Assembly: GCF_902459535.1 (NCBI RefSeq)
Contig: NZ_LR699553.1
Coordinates: 868,001-932,000 of the forward strand
Source of the DNA: Paraburkholderia dioscoreae
Lineage (GTDB): Bacteria > Pseudomonadota > Gammaproteobacteria > Burkholderiales > Burkholderiaceae
Direction of reading: 5' to 3'
DNA length: 64,000 bases
Under the pieces are notes generated by a model. That model was not told the DNA's origin and searched no databases. It was given only the letters and a program-made list of their open reading frames with translations. Made by a program: the position numbers and the translations under genes. This document shows positions 34,007 to 42,915 of this stretch, in pieces; positions within the stretch are counted from its first letter, which is position 1; the number at the start of each line of letters is the position of its first letter.

Positions 34007-35680
34007 CTAGCCCGTCACGGCGCCCTTATTGGCCGGCAGCGCCAATGCGGAGTACTTCGCCAGCACGCCGCGCGTGTAACGCGGCTTCGGCTGCTGCCAT
34101 GCGGCACGGCGCCGCGCCAGTTCGGCGTCGTCGATATTCAGTTGCAGCAGCAGCTTATGGGCGTCGATGGTGATCGAGTCGCCTTCCTGCACGAACGCGA
34201 TCGTGCCGCCCACGAAGGCTTCCGGCGCGACGTGACCGACCACCATGCCCCACGTGCCACCGGAGAAGCGCCCGTCGGTAATCAGACCCACGCTCTCGCC
34301 GAGCCCCTTGCCGATGATCGCCGAGGTCGGCGCGAGCATCTCCGGCATGCCGGGGCCCCCCTTCGGGCCGAGGTAGCGCAACACCACTACGTCGCCCGCG
34401 ACGATCCTGTCGGCCAGAATCGCCTCCAGCGCGCTTTGCTCGTCGTCGAACACGCGTGCCGGGCCGGTGATCACGGGGTTCTTCAGGCCGGTGATCTTGG
34501 CGACTGCGCCGTCCACGGCCAGGTTGCCCTTCAGGATCGCAAGATGGCCTTCCTTGTAGAGCGCCTTCTCGACCGGGAAAATCACCTGCTGATCGGCGCG
34601 CGGCCTGGCCGGCACGTCCTTCAACTCTTCCGCGAGGGTTCTGCCGGTGATCGTGATGCAATCGCCGTGGAGCATACCCGCGTCGAGCAGGATCTTCATG
34701 ACTTGCGGAATGCCGCCGGCCTTGTGCAGATCGGTCGCCACGAACTGGCCCGACGGCTTCAGGTTGCAGATCACAGGCACCTTCTTGCGCATGCGCTCGA
34801 AGTCCTCGATGCTCCATTCCACTTCCGCCGCATGCGCGATGGCGAGAAAGTGCAGCACGGCATTGGTCGAGCCGCCGGTGGCCATGATCACGGCCACGGC
34901 GTTTTCGATCGACTTGCGGGTGACGATGTCGCGCGGCTTGAGATCCTTCTTGACCGCGTCGACCAGCACGCGTGCCGATTCGGCGGCCGAGTCGACCTTT
35001 TCCTGATCCGGATTGGCCATCGTCGACGAATACAGCAGCGACATGCCGAGCGCTTCGAACGACGAGCTCATCGTGTTGGCGGTGTACATGCCGCCGCACG
35101 ACCCGGTAGACGGGCACGCGTTCTGTTCGACCCCTTCGAAATCCTCCTGCGACATCCGGCCGGCGGTGAATTCGCCCACGGCCTCGAACGACGACACGAT
35201 GGTCAGATCAGTGCCCTTCCAGTTGCCCGGACGAATGGTGCCGCCATACACGTAGATGCTCGGCACGTTGGTGCGCAGCATGCCGATCATGCCGCCCGGC
35301 ATGTTCTTGTCGCAGCCGCCGATCACGACCACGCCGTCCATCCACTGGCCTTGCACGCAGGTCTCGATGCAGTCGGAGATGACTTCGCGCGACACCAGCG
35401 AGTACTTCATGCCCTCGGTGCCCATCGACATGCCGTCCGAGATCGTCGGCGTGCCGAATATCTGCGGATTCGCGTCGGCGCCCTTGATCGCGGCCACCGC
35501 GGCATCGGCGAGGCGCTGCAGGCCGGCGTTGCACGGCGTGATGGTCGAGTGGCCGTTGGCGATGCCGATCATCGGCTTGTCGAAGTCGGCTTTTTCGTAG
35601 CCGAGCGCGTAGTACATCGAGCGATTCGGCGAACGCGCTACACCTTGCGTGATGTTCTTCGAACGACGGTTGTATGGCAT
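34007..35680 (-). CDS. ilvD: dihydroxy-acid dehydratase
   Basis: An iron-sulfur dehydratase of 557 residues of branched-chain amino acid synthesis, which converts 2,3-dihydroxy acids to 2-keto acids. Motifs seen include G-G-C-D-K-N-M-P-G, C-P-S-T-G-S-C-G-G-M-Y-T-A-N and G-R-F-S-G-G-T. The start M-P-Y-N-R-R at 35680 is chosen over an upstream in-frame ATG. A LysR gene diverges from it about 170 bases away. Confidence 0.95.
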   Translation of the reverse strand: MPYNRRSKNITQGVARSPNRSMYYALGYEKADFDKPMIGIANGHSTITPCNAGLQRLADAAVAAIKGADANPQIFGTPTISDGMSMGTEGMKYSLVSREVISDCIETCVQGQWMDGVVVIGGCDKNMPGGMIGMLRTNVPSIYVYGGTIRPGNWKGTDLTIVSSFEAVGEFTAGRMSQEDFEGVEQNACPSTGSCGGMYTANTMSSSFEALGMSLLYSSTMANPDQEKVDSAAESARVLVDAVKKDLKPRDIVTRKSIENAVAVIMATGGSTNAVLHFLAIAHAAEVEWSIEDFERMRKKVPVICNLKPSGQFVATDLHKAGGIPQVMKILLDAGMLHGDCITITGRTLAEELKDVPARPRADQQVIFPVEKALYKEGHLAILKGNLAVDGAVAKITGLKNPVITGPARVFDDEQSALEAILADRIVAGDVVVLRYLGPKGGPGMPEMLAPTSAIIGKGLGESVGLITDGRFSGGTWGMVVGHVAPEAFVGGTIAFVQEGDSITIDAHKLLLQLNIDDAELARRRAAWQQPKPRYTRGVLAKYSALALPANKGAVTG

Positions 35681-35853
35681 GGGAACTCCAGTCTGTTTTG
35701 TTTTGATCCGCGCTGCGGGTTCTGCCTTGCCGGCGTGGGTGGTCGGCCGCATCCGTCCAGTGTAGTTCGCGCGCGTTCCGCAAGGACGCAGTTTTGCAAT
35801 GCGTGCGTCTAATATATTATTCGTGCTTCATTAGGTCGTAAAACGTATTACCC

Positions 35854-36840
35854 ATGCTGCCAGCCATCCCCGACCTGCGCCAGTTGCGCTATTTCGTCAC
35901 CGTCGCCGAAGAAAAGCACTTCGGCCGTGCGGCCGTGCGTCTTTCGATGACGCAGCCGCCGCTCTCGCAAGCCATCCGGGCGCTGGAGGAGACGCTCGGC
36001 GTCGCGCTGTTCGCGCGCACCAAGCGCTCGGTCGAACTGACGCCGGTGGGCGCCGATCTGTTGCCTGAGGTGCAGCGCCTGCTGGCGAGCGCCGAGGGGC
36101 TGCGGCCGCTCGCGCAGAGCCTCGCGCGCGGCGAGGCGGGCGTGCTGTCGCTGGCGTTTGTTTCGACGGCGGACTATGGGCTGCTGCCGCTCCTGCTGCG
36201 CGATTTCGGCGTGCGCCATCCGCGCGTGCGGCTGGAGTTGACCGAAGCCACCAGCGACGTGCAGGTGGACGAACTGGTGGCCGGGCGCATCGACGCAGGG
36301 CTCGTGATCGCGCCGCTGCCGTCGCGCCATGCCGCTCAGTTGTCGTGGCTGCCCATCGCGCGCGAGCCGCTGGTGATCGCCATGTCGACGGAGATGGCGG
36401 CGCGCGTGGCGAGCGGTAGCGGCAGCCGTGCCGACCCGGGCGCGGAATGGCTCGACACGCCGATCAGCCTGCGCGACGTGGCCGACGCACCGCTCGTGAT
36501 CTTCCCAAGACGTTTGGCGCCAGGCTTTTATGACATCATTATGGATTGCTACGGCGTGGCGGGCCTCGCGCCCCGGATCGGCCAGGAAGCGATCCAGATG
36601 CAGACGATCGTGAGCCTCGTGTCGGCCGGCATGGGTGTCGCACTGGTGCCGCAATCGTTGCGTAATCTGCGCCGCACCGGCGTCGTGTACCGGCCGCTTT
36701 CGGAGTCGGTGCCGGCCATCGAGACTGGGCTGGTCTGGCGCACGGCCGAAGTAAGCCCGGTGCTGGCGGGCTTCATCGAGATCGTGCGCGCGCATGCCGC
36801 GACCGTCGAGGCGCCGCAATCCGCCGCGCCGCGCGTTTAG
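35854..36840 (+). CDS. LysR-family transcriptional regulator
   Basis: A regulator of 328 residues. The N-terminal HTH (L-R-Q-L-R-Y-F-V-T-V-A-E-E-K-H-F-G-R-A-A) is followed by a LysR substrate-binding domain. The N-terminus resembles BenM/CatM/CbbR-type members, but the effector is unknown. It is divergent from ilvD, which makes ilvD a possible target, as is autoregulation. Confidence 0.9.
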   Translation: MLPAIPDLRQLRYFVTVAEEKHFGRAAVRLSMTQPPLSQAIRALEETLGVALFARTKRSVELTPVGADLLPEVQRLLASAEGLRPLAQSLARGEAGVLSLAFVSTADYGLLPLLLRDFGVRHPRVRLELTEATSDVQVDELVAGRIDAGLVIAPLPSRHAAQLSWLPIAREPLVIAMSTEMAARVASGSGSRADPGAEWLDTPISLRDVADAPLVIFPRRLAPGFYDIIMDCYGVAGLAPRIGQEAIQMQTIVSLVSAGMGVALVPQSLRNLRRTGVVYRPLSESVPAIETGLVWRTAEVSPVLAGFIEIVRAHAATVEAPQSAAPRV

Positions 36841-36968
36841 AAGCGTTCTCGCGAACGCATCGGCGCGCGGACCGTCCAACGCATGCACCGCAGCGTGGGG
36901 GCAGCGCCGCCCACTATTAGAAAACCCAGAAAACCCCCTTCTGAACCTGAACTGCCCATAACAACACG

Positions 36969-37874
36969 ATGCTCATTCACCCGAATTTCGACCCCATTGC
37001 CATTCATCTGGGGCCGCTCGCCGTGCGCTGGTATGGACTGATGTACCTCGTCGCGTTCATCGCGGCGATCGTCGTCGGCCGGCTGCGGCTGCGCTTGCCG
37101 TATGTCGCCGCGCAAGGCTGGACCGCCAAAGATATCGACGACATGCTGTTTTACGGCGTGCTCGGCACGATCCTCGGCGGCCGGCTCGGCTACGTGCTGT
37201 TCTACAAGGCGAGCTTTTATTTCGCGCATCCGCTCGACATCTTCAAGGTGTGGGAAGGCGGCATGTCGTTTCACGGCGGCTTTCTCGGCGTGACGCTGGC
37301 CATGGTGCTGTTCGCGTATCAGCGCAAACGCTCGTGGCTGCAGGTCACCGACTTCGTCGCGCCGATGGTGCCCACCGGCCTCGCCGCGGGGCGTCTCGGC
37401 AACTTCATCAACGGCGAGTTGTGGGGCCGCGTGACCGATCCGACCGCGCCATGGGCCATGCTGTTTCCGGGCGCCGCGCCCGACGACGCCGCGTGGCTCG
37501 CCACGCATCCGCAACTGGCCGCGCAATGGCACCTGAACGAAGTGTTTGCGCAATATCACATGCTGCCGCGCCATCCGTCGGAACTGTATGAGATCGCGCT
37601 GGAAGGCGTCGCGCTGTTTTTCGTGTTGTTCTTCTTCTCGCGCAAACCCAAGCCGATGGGCGCGATTTCCGCCATGTTTCTGATCGGCTACGGCCTCGCG
37701 CGCTTCACGGTCGAATTCGCTCGTGAGCCGGACGACTTCCTCGGCCTGCTGGCCATGGGACTTTCCATGGGCCAATGGTTGTCTCTGCCGATGATCCTCG
37801 TCGGTATCGGCATGCTGGTGTGGTCTTATCGCCGCGCGCGCCGTGAACCGGCGCAGGCGGTCAGCGCGAGTTGA
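36969..37874 (+). CDS. lgt: prolipoprotein diacylglyceryl transferase
   Basis: An inner-membrane enzyme of 301 residues with about seven membrane segments that adds diacylglycerol from phosphatidylglycerol to lipobox Cys residues. The motifs M-S-F-H-G-G-F-L-G and A-G-R-L-G-N-F-I-N-G-E-L-W-G-R are diagnostic. It is followed by a strong terminator. Confidence 0.95.
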   Translation: MLIHPNFDPIAIHLGPLAVRWYGLMYLVAFIAAIVVGRLRLRLPYVAAQGWTAKDIDDMLFYGVLGTILGGRLGYVLFYKASFYFAHPLDIFKVWEGGMSFHGGFLGVTLAMVLFAYQRKRSWLQVTDFVAPMVPTGLAAGRLGNFINGELWGRVTDPTAPWAMLFPGAAPDDAAWLATHPQLAAQWHLNEVFAQYHMLPRHPSELYEIALEGVALFFVLFFFSRKPKPMGAISAMFLIGYGLARFTVEFAREPDDFLGLLAMGLSMGQWLSLPMILVGIGMLVWSYRRARREPAQAVSAS

Positions 37875-37913
37875 GCGGATCGCTACGGTTTATCGTAGCG
37901 AGCGGTCAAATGA

Positions 37914-37944
37914 AAAAAGCCACGGCGTGCCGTGGCTTTTTCTT
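37914..37944. terminator. intrinsic terminator after lgt
   Basis: GCCACGGC (37919-37926), a two-base loop and GCCGTGGC, followed by TTTTTC and preceded by AAAAAA. The symmetry lets it work in both directions, serving lgt and the convergent SIMPL gene. Confidence 0.9.
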
Positions 37945-37981
37945 TAAGTGCCTTGAAGCAATGCTTCTAGCGTAAAGCGCA

Positions 37982-38716
37982 TCACTTCATCTGCACTGAA
38001 CCCGACACATTCACCGTCACGGTCGACGTGCCGCCTTCGATCGGCACCGGCGCCGAAGCCTTCGCGTCGGCGCCCATGGCGCGCGCGCTCATCATCATCA
38101 TCATGGGACGCGGCATCACGCCGTTGTGGCCGACGTTGACCTCGCGAATCGAATAGCCGCTGTAGCCGAACGCCTGCGCGGACGATGCGGCCTGCTCGCG
38201 GAACGACCTGATCGCTTCGCCGGTGAGCTTTTGCTCGGCAGCGCGTTGCGCTTCAGGCGAGAGCGAGAATTGCACGTTGCCGACCTGCATGATCGACGCC
38301 ATTTGACCCGCCAGCTTCGACGCCGCGGCGAAGTCGTGCGATTCGAGCACGATCTCCGTGCGGCCGCGCCACGCGGAAATGCGCCCGTCACGGTCCGTTG
38401 ACGGATAGATCGAGAACGAGCCCGTGCGGGCCGTCACGCCGCTCACACCCTTGGCTTTTTGCAGCGCCGAATCGGCGCGCTGATTCAGCGTTGACGTGAG
38501 CGCCGACGGATCGCTCGCTTCCTGCTCGTAGAACAGCGTGATTTCGACGACGTCTTGCGGGACTTCCGCGCTGGCCTGCGCGTTCAGCGACAGCACGCCC
38601 GCCGGCTGATATTGCGCGACGGCTTGCGCGCGGGCCATGGCCGGCGTCAGGGCGAGCGCGGCGGGCGCGGCGCATACGAAAGCGAGAGCGAGTGCACGTG
38701 CGGTGTTTTTCGTCAT
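37982..38716 (-). CDS. SIMPL (DUF541) domain periplasmic protein
   Basis: A protein of 244 residues with a signal peptide ending A-R-A near residue 30. The body matches the SIMPL/DUF541 family (V-L-S-L-N-A-Q-A-S-A-E-V-P-Q-D), which has an outer-membrane or periplasmic location in relatives. A run of five Met follows P-R-P. The function is unknown; relatives are tied to envelope or oxidative stress. It converges on lgt. Confidence 0.88.
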   Translation of the reverse strand: MTKNTARALALAFVCAAPAALALTPAMARAQAVAQYQPAGVLSLNAQASAEVPQDVVEITLFYEQEASDPSALTSTLNQRADSALQKAKGVSGVTARTGSFSIYPSTDRDGRISAWRGRTEIVLESHDFAAASKLAGQMASIMQVGNVQFSLSPEAQRAAEQKLTGEAIRSFREQAASSAQAFGYSGYSIREVNVGHNGVMPRPMMMMMSARAMGADAKASAPVPIEGGTSTVTVNVSGSVQMK

Positions 38717-38891
38717 TGTTGGACTCCTTGCTTGAACAGGGTTTGTGCACGATTGAAGCGAGCGCCGCGCAATGGCACGGCGTTTGCGAGTCCGTTAGGC
38801 GGTTGTAACCTGAGCTTGGTTCCCGGGTTTGACGTTACTTTAATGTTTGCGTCCGCGTGAATACGCACGGCGCATGATCACCCACGCAACG

Positions 38892-39350
38892 TCAGGCGAG
38901 CCGTTTGGTGATGAAGCGCCATTCGGCTTCGGTCACCGGCGTGATCGACAGGCGGTTGCCTTTGGCGAGCACGCGCATGTCCTTGAGTTCGTCATGCTCG
39001 CGCAGCGCGGCGAGCGGAATCAGCGGGATCTTCTTCTTGAACACCACATCGACGAGCACCCAGCGCGGCGTTTCCTGCGACGACTTCGCGTCGTAGTAGG
39101 GACTCTTCTTGTCGAACTGCGTGGGGTCCGGATACGCGGTGGACGATACCTCCGCAATGCCCGCAATGCCGGGCTCGGGACAGCTCGAGTGATAGAACAG
39201 CACGCCGTCGCCGACCTGCATCATGTCGCGCATGAAATTGCGCGCCTGATAGTTGCGCACGCCGGTCCACGGCAACGTGCGATGCGGTGCGTTGGCGAGA
39301 TGGTCGATGCTTGCTTCGTCCGGTTCGGACTTCATTAGCCAGTAGCGCAT
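38892..39350 (-). CDS. EVE domain protein
   Basis: A PUA-like EVE-domain protein of 152 residues (Y-W-L-M-K-S-E-P-D start; G-V-R-N-Y-Q-A-R-N-F-M-R-D-M; V-L-F-Y-H-S). Such domains bind modified bases in DNA or RNA; the ligand here is not known. It lies downstream of the 6S RNA on the same strand. Confidence 0.92.
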   Translation of the reverse strand: MRYWLMKSEPDEASIDHLANAPHRTLPWTGVRNYQARNFMRDMMQVGDGVLFYHSSCPEPGIAGIAEVSSTAYPDPTQFDKKSPYYDAKSSQETPRWVLVDVVFKKKIPLIPLAALREHDELKDMRVLAKGNRLSITPVTEAEWRFITKRLA

Positions 39351-39429
39351 GAATCGAATTGAACGTAATTGAACGTTAAGGGTTTGAAGACGCGGAAGAA
39401 ATCGGCGTACAAAAAACAGCGCACAAAGA

Positions 39430-39463
39430 AAAACGGCACCGAACCGAAGTCCGATGCCGTTCT
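39430..39463 (-). terminator. terminator of the 6S RNA gene
   Basis: On the minus strand AACGGCA and TGCCGTT form a stem around a 15-base imperfectly paired loop, followed by TTTTTC. It lies a few bases beyond the closing helix of 6S RNA. Confidence 0.8.
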
Positions 39464-39465
39464 AA

Positions 39466-39632
39466 ATAAGGTCCCCGCCTTAGCCGCTAGGCCGGCATCC
39501 TGAACCGGGGGTTCAGAATTGGTCGCAGTTAGCAACACTTCGGGTACATCAGACAGAGTGACGCGCACACCCGTGCTACAAATTTCCGCAACCGTGCACA
39601 TGGCATTGGTTCAAGGAATATATGACCTTGGC
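39466..39632 (-). ncRNA. ssrS: 6S RNA
   Basis: The minus strand contains the 3' half of a 6S RNA: AACTGCGACC, a C-T-G-A-A-C-C / G-G-T-T-C-A-G hairpin, then G-C-C-G-G-C-C-T-A-G-C-G-G-C, in the same order as in Escherichia coli. The closing helix is AAGGTC (39629-39624) with GACCTT (39473-39468). The large internal bubble mimics an open promoter and sequesters the sigma-70 holoenzyme in stationary phase. The position next to zapA agrees with the conserved zapA-ssrS order. Exact ends are approximate. Confidence 0.85.
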
Positions 39633-39783
39633 GAACCAGGCAGGGAAGCTAAACCGATGAAGCTAAATCACGAAAACTACCGATTGAACTCAAACGTTTG
39701 CAGAATCTTGCACGCCTTGTGCTCACGCACTCCGTTTGAATCCGCCGCCGATCTCAGGACCGGCCGCACTATAACACTGCTAT

Positions 39784-40098
39784 TTACTGCATGCTGTACT
39801 GCTGAATCACAGTACCCAACTGTTCGTTCATTTGATGCATTGTACGCCGGATTTCCTCAGCAGGAAATGCTTCTCCGTGTCTCACGCTCGATTGCAGCTT
39901 AAGCAGTTCCGATGCCAGCGACAGCGCGGCCATGACAGCAATGCGATCCGTACCGCGCACGTTGCTGCTATTGCGGATCTTCGACATTTCGGCGTCGACG
40001 CGTGCAACCGCTTCAAGCAGCGCGCCTTCCGTTTCCGGCGAGCAGGCGAGGCGATAGGGCACGCCGAGAATCGATACTTCGATCTGCTTGGTGGTCAT
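39784..40098 (-). CDS. zapA: cell division protein ZapA
   Basis: A protein of 104 residues that bundles FtsZ filaments at the division ring. The N-terminus K-Q-I-E-V-S-I-L-G-V-P-Y-R-L and the R-V-D-A-E-M-S-K helix are typical, with a C-terminal coiled coil. The start overlaps the stop of the upstream coiled-coil gene by four bases. Confidence 0.93.
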   Translation of the reverse strand: MTTKQIEVSILGVPYRLACSPETEGALLEAVARVDAEMSKIRNSSNVRGTDRIAVMAALSLASELLKLQSSVRHGEAFPAEEIRRTMHQMNEQLGTVIQQYSMQ

Positions 40099-40457
40099 GC
40101 ATTTTCTCCGTGGCGGGTCGCGTCGCTCTCGGCACCGGCTGCGACTTCATGCTGAGCGGGTTCGAGCAGATCGAGCTGGTTGTCCGGCTCGCTGTGCGCG
40201 CGGGCACGCGGCAACTTTTCGAGGATCGCATTCAGGCGCACCTGGGCGTCGTCGATCTTCGCCGACAGCGCGTCGCGTTCCGCCTGCAGCGCATTGCGTT
40301 CCTCGCGCAGCATTGCAAGTTCCGTGCGTGTAGCTTCGACGTCAGCACGCGATTGGGCGAGCTGCTCTTCGAGCGCGACTCGCGCTTCATTGTGGCGCTG
40401 GCTGATCGCGATCAGCTTGCCGATATTCTGTGAAAGTGTTTCGAGTTCGGTGAGCAT
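40095..40457 (-). CDS. coiled-coil protein upstream of zapA (ZapB-like/TIGR02449-type)
   Basis: A protein of 120 residues, with an acidic/basic heptad-rich coiled coil over roughly residues 1-85 and an unstructured tail. It is the usual partner upstream of zapA in betaproteobacteria and probably takes part in cell division, perhaps like ZapB. The assignment rests on context and coiled-coil pattern only. Confidence 0.72.
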   Translation of the reverse strand: MLTELETLSQNIGKLIAISQRHNEARVALEEQLAQSRADVEATRTELAMLREERNALQAERDALSAKIDDAQVRLNAILEKLPRARAHSEPDNQLDLLEPAQHEVAAGAESDATRHGENA

Positions 40458-40674
40458 GTGCTGCGTCCTCTAAAGACATCGCATTTTAGCGCGGAATGTC
40501 GCAGGTTCCGACAATTGTCTCGTTTCGAGACGTAACAACATCGCTTTGTGCAGGCTTTTTATCGACCATACGATGAAAAAGTACTCGTGCGTCGGACAAT
40601 AACCTGCACTTGTCAGAACAGCGCGCCCGCGTGCCCTCGTTCTTGACGGACCCCGAGGCCGCTCCTACACTGGC

Positions 40675-40915
40675 CGCACTCTTGGTGCCCGCATGCGCTT
40701 TTCGACGGCGCACGCAGTTAAACGGGAAGCAGGGCGCGCCATTCGCCAGAACGCGCCAACCTGCGCTGCCCCCGCAACGGTAAGCGACCGCATTCGTCAT
40801 GCAAGTCGATCCTGATCGCGCGTTGGAAGTTCAACTCGCGAGTGTGCCACTGCGCGTCACGCGTGGGAAGGCGGGATCGAGATGTCGCCAGCCCGGATAC
40901 CGGCCAGAGGGAGAG
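40675..40915 (+). promoter_or_regulatory. cobalamin (adenosylcobalamin) riboswitch
   Basis: Conserved B12-aptamer elements appear in order: GGTGCCCGC, AGTTAAACGGGAAGCAGG, the B12 box G-C-C-C-C-C-G-C-A-A-C-G-G-T, G-T-G-G-G-A-A-G-G-C-G-G-G, and C-C-A-G-C-C-C-G-G-A-T-A-C-C-G-G-C-C. It ends about 100 bases before the btuB start and is expected to shut off the uptake/salvage operon when cobalamin is plentiful. Confidence 0.95.
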
Positions 40916-41013
40916 GCACGTCACGCGCGAAAATGTTAAATACGCTGGCGCCTCGTTACGCATCGGCCTGCGGGGAAGCGGGCCGCGCACGCTACCCACA
41001 GGATCCTCGTCCC

Positions 41014-42888
41014 ATGCTGTCTCCCATCGCTCGTGCGGTGTTGCTTGCCTTCGCGAGCCTGCCGATCGTTGTGCATGCGCAAGCTGCTTCTTCGTCCTCT
41101 TCTTCATCTGCTGCGGATTCATCGGCCACGGTGTTGTCCCCGGTGGTCGTTACGGCGGAGCGCGGGCCGCAAGCGCTGGCCGACACGATCCCGCAGACCG
41201 CATTGTTCGACCAGCAGGATATCGCCGACACCACCGCGACCGATTTGCCGGGCCTCCTGCAACTCGCGCCCGGCGCGCAAATCTCGCGTACAGGTGGCCC
41301 CGGTTCGACGACGAGCCTCTTCCTGCGCGGCGCGTCGTCGACGCAATCGCTGCTGCTGATCGACGGCGTGCGCGTCGATTCAGTGGGCCTGGGTTCGGCG
41401 CAACTCGCACAGATTCCGCTCGACCAGATCGATCACGTCGAGGTGGTGAACGGCAACGTGTCGGCGTTGTACGGGTCCGGTGCGATCGGCGGCGTGGTCC
41501 AGGTGTTCACGAAAGAAGGCGGCGACCATCCGCCGCGTTTCAATTTTTCGCTGGGCTACGGCAGCTATCACACGCAGACGCAGCAGGCGGGCGTGAACGG
41601 CGCATTGGATAAAGACGGCAATACGACCTTCAGCATTTCGCTCGCGAGGTCGAAGGACGACGGCTTCTCGTCGCTCAATCCGCGTGAGGCGCCCGCCGCC
41701 AATCCGAATGCGAACGGCTATCTGAACGAAAGCATCTCGGCTTCGCTGCGCCACAAGTTCAACGACAGATGGGATGCCGGCGCGAGCTACTTCCAGTCGA
41801 ACGGCAACAACAGCTACGACAACGCGTACGGCGTGCCGACCGATCTGAACAACCTGTATAGCAAAGTGCGCCAGGTCTCGGTGTTCGCCAACGGCAAGCT
41901 CACCGACTGGTGGACGACGCACTTCATCGTCTCCGAAGGCGACGACCGCAGCGTGTCGAACACCAACGGTGTCTATAACGGCCGCTTCGATACCGACAAT
42001 CGCCAGTACACATGGCAGAACGATTTCGCGCTGGCCGCGCAGCAGAAGTTGCAGGTCGGCTACGAGCATCTCGATCAGAGCCTCGACTCGGATACGTTCG
42101 CGGCGCCCGACCGGCATGTGGATTCGGGCTTCGTCGGCTATACGGGGCGCTTTGGGCGCAGCCAGATTCAGGCCAACGTGCGGCGCGACCAGTATTCCGA
42201 TTTCGGCGGAGCGAACAGTTACTATCTCGGCTACGGCTTCGACATCACCGGCCATTGGAAGGTGAGCGCAAGCTACTCGGATTCGTTTCGCGCGCCGAGC
42301 TTCGACGATCTGTACTATCCGCTCAGCGGCAATCCGTCGATCCAGCCGGAGCGCAGCCATTCGATCGAAGCCGCGCTGCAGTACGCATCGAATGCGCTCG
42401 GCGTGATGCGTCTCACCGCATTCCAGACGCGCTATTCGAATCTGATCGACTACGAGCAGGTGACGCCCGGTATTTATCTAGCCGAGAATGTCGGCCATGC
42501 GAAGGTGCAGGGACTCGAGGGATCGTGGAGCGGGCATGTCGGCAAGACGGACGTGCGCGCCTCGGTGACGCTGCAAAACCCCGTCGATCTCGACAACGAC
42601 GTCGACCTCGTGCGGCGCGCGCGGCGTTTCGGCTCGCTGACGGTGAACCGCAGTATCGCCGGGTGGCGCGTGGGCGGCGAGTGGATCGTGAGCGGCGCGC
42701 GCGACGACAGCAGCGGCAAGCTGGGCGGCTATGGCGTGGTGAATCTGTCGGCGCGCTACAACATCACGAGAGCCTGGTACGTGGCCGCCCAAATCCAGAA
42801 TCTGTTGAACAAGGACTATGAAACGGCCTACTCGTATAACTCGCCGCGGCGCGGTGCGTATCTCACGGTTGGTTGGCAGCAGCAGTGA
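41014..42888 (+). CDS. btuB: TonB-dependent cobalamin receptor BtuB
   Basis: An outer-membrane beta-barrel receptor of 624 residues. A signal peptide (ends V-H-A-Q-A) is followed by a Ser run, the TonB box-like V-L-S-P-V-V-V-T-A, a plug domain with L-L-Q-L-A-P-G-A-Q-I and L-F-L-R-G, and a barrel ending in Y-L-T-V-G-W. The ATG at 41014 has AGGA upstream and a clean signal peptide; an in-frame start at 40882 would lie in the riboswitch. The riboswitch and downstream btuCD genes identify the substrate. Confidence 0.95.
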   Translation: MLSPIARAVLLAFASLPIVVHAQAASSSSSSSAADSSATVLSPVVVTAERGPQALADTIPQTALFDQQDIADTTATDLPGLLQLAPGAQISRTGGPGSTTSLFLRGASSTQSLLLIDGVRVDSVGLGSAQLAQIPLDQIDHVEVVNGNVSALYGSGAIGGVVQVFTKEGGDHPPRFNFSLGYGSYHTQTQQAGVNGALDKDGNTTFSISLARSKDDGFSSLNPREAPAANPNANGYLNESISASLRHKFNDRWDAGASYFQSNGNNSYDNAYGVPTDLNNLYSKVRQVSVFANGKLTDWWTTHFIVSEGDDRSVSNTNGVYNGRFDTDNRQYTWQNDFALAAQQKLQVGYEHLDQSLDSDTFAAPDRHVDSGFVGYTGRFGRSQIQANVRRDQYSDFGGANSYYLGYGFDITGHWKVSASYSDSFRAPSFDDLYYPLSGNPSIQPERSHSIEAALQYASNALGVMRLTAFQTRYSNLIDYEQVTPGIYLAENVGHAKVQGLEGSWSGHVGKTDVRASVTLQNPVDLDNDVDLVRRARRFGSLTVNRSIAGWRVGGEWIVSGARDDSSGKLGGYGVVNLSARYNITRAWYVAAQIQNLLNKDYETAYSYNSPRRGAYLTVGWQQQ

Positions 42889-42915
42889 CGGACCCGCGTC
42901 GTTGAGTTCGCGCGG

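Noticed and set aside
39335..39601. ORF of 88 codons on the minus strand
   Set aside because: It overlaps the 6S RNA and its terminator, and the RNA signature is much stronger.
40882..41013. Upstream in-frame start for btuB
   Set aside because: It lies within the cobalamin riboswitch and would add residues before a clear signal peptide.
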